Source of the DNA: Lederbergia panacisoli
GTDB lineage: Bacteria; Bacillota; Bacilli; Bacillales; Bacillaceae_C
DNA length: 64,000 nucleotides
Direction of reading: 5' to 3'
Assembly (NCBI RefSeq): GCF_024626525.1
Contig: NZ_JANJGU010000006.1
Location: 1 to 64,000 of the forward strand
The notes under the pieces were generated by a model. It was given only the letters and a program-made list of their open reading frames with translations. It was not told where the DNA came from and did no database searches. Below, one piece after another: positions 61,908 through 64,000 of the stretch (the stretch's first letter is position 1; each line of letters begins with the position of its first letter). Made by a program: the position numbers and the translations under genes.

Positions 61908-63040
61908 TGAACATCCTCCATCTCATCCATCACATTTTTGTAAATAACCTTTTTCTCTTCCAACACTTTATTCAAGCTATACTTTGCTAAAATGATTTTT
62001 CGACTTTGTACGCCTAATTGCATACGCATTGGTTTATTTAATGCCATGTAAACAGTCTTATCGGCAATTTGCATTTTATTATTTTCAACAAGCCAACCGT
62101 TAACATTATCAGATATGAGTTCCCGATGCCCTCGATTATCAACCGCAATAATTGGTAATCCACAAGCCATTGCCTCCATAATATTTACCGGTAAACCTTC
62201 TCTAATACTTGATGCAACTGCAATATCACTCATTTTCAATAATGAATCGATGTCTTCACGTTGTCCTAAGAAGTCAACGAATTGTTCAACTTCTAATCTT
62301 TTTGAAAGTTGTTTACAATGTTCTACTAGCGGCCCATCACCAGCAAAAACAAGCTTTATATTAGGAACATGTTTCTTTATTAAAGGTAATGATTCAATTA
62401 AAAGCTCTTGGTTTTTATTTTTATTAAACTCAGCTGCGTAAAACATTAAAAAAGCATCATTTTCATAATGATACTGGGCTCTTAATACTTTTTTATGAAA
62501 TTTTAATATGGGGGCAAACCGCTCCGTATCGACACCAACTCCGTGAATATGAACGATTTGTTTAGCTTTAAATTTACTTTTTGCAAGAGCAAAATCCTCT
62601 TCATTTATTGTTAGTAAACAATCTGTCATATACGATAATGTTTTTTCAATCGGATAATAAATGAGCCAATTTATGAAAGGTGCTCCTTTGCAAAAATGAA
62701 ATCCATGTGCTGTATAGATAACTTTTGTACCTTTTTTCCTTGCTTTTTTAGCAGCCAGCCGTGTTAAAACCCCACCCATTGGCGTGTGACAATGGATAAT
62801 ATCATATTCATTTTGATCAATGATTTCTGTTAACTCATTAAATGCTTTAATATTATTTGTATTGAAAGGTGATCGTTCAATACAAATATGGTATTTCTTA
62901 TCTACATATGGTATTTTCAAATTCCCTGCCGCGGCAACGTGAACCTCCCATCCTTGTTCCTTAAACCACTTTAAATAAGGAATATGAAAGGAAGTAAAAT
63001 GCTCATCAATCGTAGCACAAAATAACACCCTTTTATTCAT
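61892..63040 (-). CDS. EpsD-like glycosyltransferase family 4
   Basis: A 382-residue GT-B enzyme resembling EpsD/PglA-type transferases: KRVLFCATIDEHFTSFHIPYL, IIHCHTPMGGVLTRLAA, YTAHGFHFCKGAP, LVFAGDGPLVEHC and E-x7-E EGLPVNIME. Many EpsD-type enzymes add the second sugar to the lipid-linked diacetamido sugar. ATG 63040 lies six bases after GGGTGA; an in-frame GTG at 63049 overlaps the galU stop. First GT after galU, as in eps operons. Confidence 0.88.
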   Translation of the reverse strand: MNKRVLFCATIDEHFTSFHIPYLKWFKEQGWEVHVAAAGNLKIPYVDKKYHICIERSPFNTNNIKAFNELTEIIDQNEYDIIHCHTPMGGVLTRLAAKKARKKGTKVIYTAHGFHFCKGAPFINWLIYYPIEKTLSYMTDCLLTINEEDFALAKSKFKAKQIVHIHGVGVDTERFAPILKFHKKVLRAQYHYENDAFLMFYAAEFNKNKNQELLIESLPLIKKHVPNIKLVFAGDGPLVEHCKQLSKRLEVEQFVDFLGQREDIDSLLKMSDIAVASSIREGLPVNIMEAMACGLPIIAVDNRGHRELISDNVNGWLVENNKMQIADKTVYMALNKPMRMQLGVQSRKIILAKYSLNKVLEEKKVIYKNVMDEMEDVQWAVH

Positions 63041-63045
63041 CCGAT

Positions 63046-63924
63046 TCACCCAATTAATTGTCGATCGAGTATAGAGGCTAAGTAATCAAGAAGATCTTTT
63101 CTTAACTCTTCTCTTTGTAGAGCAAACTCTATCGTTGTTTGAATGAATCCCATTTTTTCCCCGACATCATACCTAGTTCCTTCAAAATCATAAGCAAAAA
63201 CAGCTTCATAATGATTTAATTCGGCAATCGCATCCGTCAACTGAATTTCTCCGCCGGCTCCTGGTTTTTGATCAGCTAATATATCAAAAACCCTCGGATT
63301 TAGGATATATCTACCCATAATAGCGAGATTTGAAGGCGCTTCTTCCTCTGATGGTTTTTCTATTAAGCTATTAACACTGTAAAAACGGTCCCCAATCATA
63401 TTTCCATCGACGATTCCATATCTTGAAACTTCGTTTGTAGGAACAGATTGAACTCCAAGGATTGAGGCGTTATACCTTTCGTATTGTTCAATCATTTGTT
63501 TAAGACACGGGTTTTCCGCTTGCACAATATCATCGCCAAGTAAGACGGCAAAAGGTTCATTACCAATAAATTTTCGGGCACACCAGATTGCATGACCTAA
63601 TCCTTTTGGTTCCTTTTGACGAATATAATGAATATCGACTAGTTTGGAAGACTTTTGAACTTCATTTAGTAGATCAAATTTTCCTTTTTCAAATAGGTTT
63701 TGTTCAAGTTCAAAGGAGTGATCGAAATGATCCTCAATCGCCCTCTTCCCTTTTCCTGTTACTATGATAATATCCTCAATTCCAGACCCGATCGCTTCTT
63801 CAACAATATATTGAATCGTTGGTTTATCAACAATTGGCAGCATTTCCTTTGGCATTGCCTTCGTTGCAGGAAGAAATCGTGTACCTAATCCTGCTGCAGG
63901 AATGATCGCTTTCCTTACTTTCAT
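63046..63924 (-). CDS. galU: UTP-glucose-1-phosphate uridylyltransferase GalU
   Basis: A 292-residue nucleotidyltransferase making UDP-glucose. The N terminus [28 protein letters not shown] is the nucleotide-binding loop, with [29 protein letters not shown] and the C-terminal [24 protein letters not shown] precedes the ATG. An unidentified gene ends 14 bp upstream, so galU is not the first gene of this transcript. Confidence 0.96.
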   Translation of the reverse strand: MKVRKAIIPAAGLGTRFLPATKAMPKEMLPIVDKPTIQYIVEEAIGSGIEDIIIVTGKGKRAIEDHFDHSFELEQNLFEKGKFDLLNEVQKSSKLVDIHYIRQKEPKGLGHAIWCARKFIGNEPFAVLLGDDIVQAENPCLKQMIEQYERYNASILGVQSVPTNEVSRYGIVDGNMIGDRFYSVNSLIEKPSEEEAPSNLAIMGRYILNPRVFDILADQKPGAGGEIQLTDAIAELNHYEAVFAYDFEGTRYDVGEKMGFIQTTIEFALQREELRKDLLDYLASILDRQLIG

Positions 63925-63938
63925 ATACTTTATCCTCC

Positions 63939-64000
63939 TTAACCTGATACTTGCATCATTGGTTGCGGCAACAATCTGACCTTTCTATTCGCTAATCCAA
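63939..64000 (-). CDS. C-terminal end of an unidentified upstream gene (partial)
   Basis: An open minus-strand frame enters from the right edge and ends with TAA at 63939-63941, overlapping the galU ribosome-binding site. The visible tail reads about 19 residues ending QPMMQVSG. Too short to identify. The tight spacing to galU (14 bp) and open frame to the edge suggest a real gene of the same operon. Confidence 0.55.
   Translation of the reverse strand, partial: GLANRKVRLLPQPMMQVSG

Noticed and set aside
21532-64000. Mobile genomic island with transposases or integrase
   Set aside because: No transposase, integrase, tRNA or flanking repeat was seen within the window; the right edge of the locus is outside it.

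Overview
The window looks like a chromosome segment of a low-GC, spore-forming Bacillaceae (Bacillus sensu lato). Evidence: the 5' end of a 16S rRNA gene, spore-protein genes (SspE, SspK), and a gene order that matches Bacillus subtilis from rrnD through ygxA, ygzB, perR, ygaF, gsaB, ygaE, ygaD, ntdP, sspE, fabL, mutY, yfhP, sspK, yfhH, recX, yfhE and yfhD. The identifications rest on reading the protein sequences; no database search was run.

Layout. 1-530: 16S 5' end and rrn leader with two tandem promoters, all on the minus strand. 530-16560: conserved core genes. These include PerR with its own promoter and PerR box, a thiol peroxidase, a heme-precursor aminomutase, a lipid/drug-type ABC exporter, fatty-acid and DNA-repair enzymes and small spore proteins. 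A 6 x 52 bp array of terminator-like hairpins separates recX from yfhH. 16640-18970: three near-identical DoxX-family membrane protein genes, made by tandem duplication that also carried along the 3' end of the neighbouring acetyltransferase gene. Their upstream regions carry repeated TGTGA-N6-TCACA sites of Rex/FNR type. 18980-21500: acetyltransferase, DoxX-like, VanZ-like and phosphoesterase genes.

21532-64000 is one long minus-strand exopolysaccharide (EPS) locus. Reading in the direction of transcription, the first block (64000 to 52385) resembles the B. subtilis eps operon: GalU, glycosyltransferases of EpsD/EpsF type, an EpsG-like polymerase, GalE, an EpsL-like initiating sugar transferase, a single protein fusing EpsM and EpsN, and a SinR paralogue. 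The second block (52369 to 41282) adds glycosyltransferases of families 2 and 4, a TagD/TagB-like pair for glycerol-phosphate transfer, a beta-propeller protein and a PglK/MsbA-like ABC exporter. The third block (41261 to 33374) is the most unusual. It holds a complete set for Kdo (3-deoxy-D-manno-octulosonate) synthesis and activation: arabinose-5-phosphate isomerase, KdsA, KdsC and a CMP-sugar synthetase. Beside them are a GT42-like candidate transferase and an APH-like kinase, and the block is bracketed by two paralogous PIG-L deacetylases. Kdo is classically a Gram-negative sugar, so a Gram-positive EPS carrying Kdo or a related CMP-activated acid is the main hypothesis of this annotation.

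The last block (33343 to 21532) has more glycosyltransferases, an acyltransferase, a polysaccharide deacetylase fused to leucine-rich repeats, a membrane-anchored beta-helix protein, and a trailing three-gene module (GT14, PLP decarboxylase-like, ATP-grasp). Terminator-like hairpins lie directly in front of the ribosome-binding sites of the first two genes of that module. No insertion sequence, tRNA or CRISPR array was seen.
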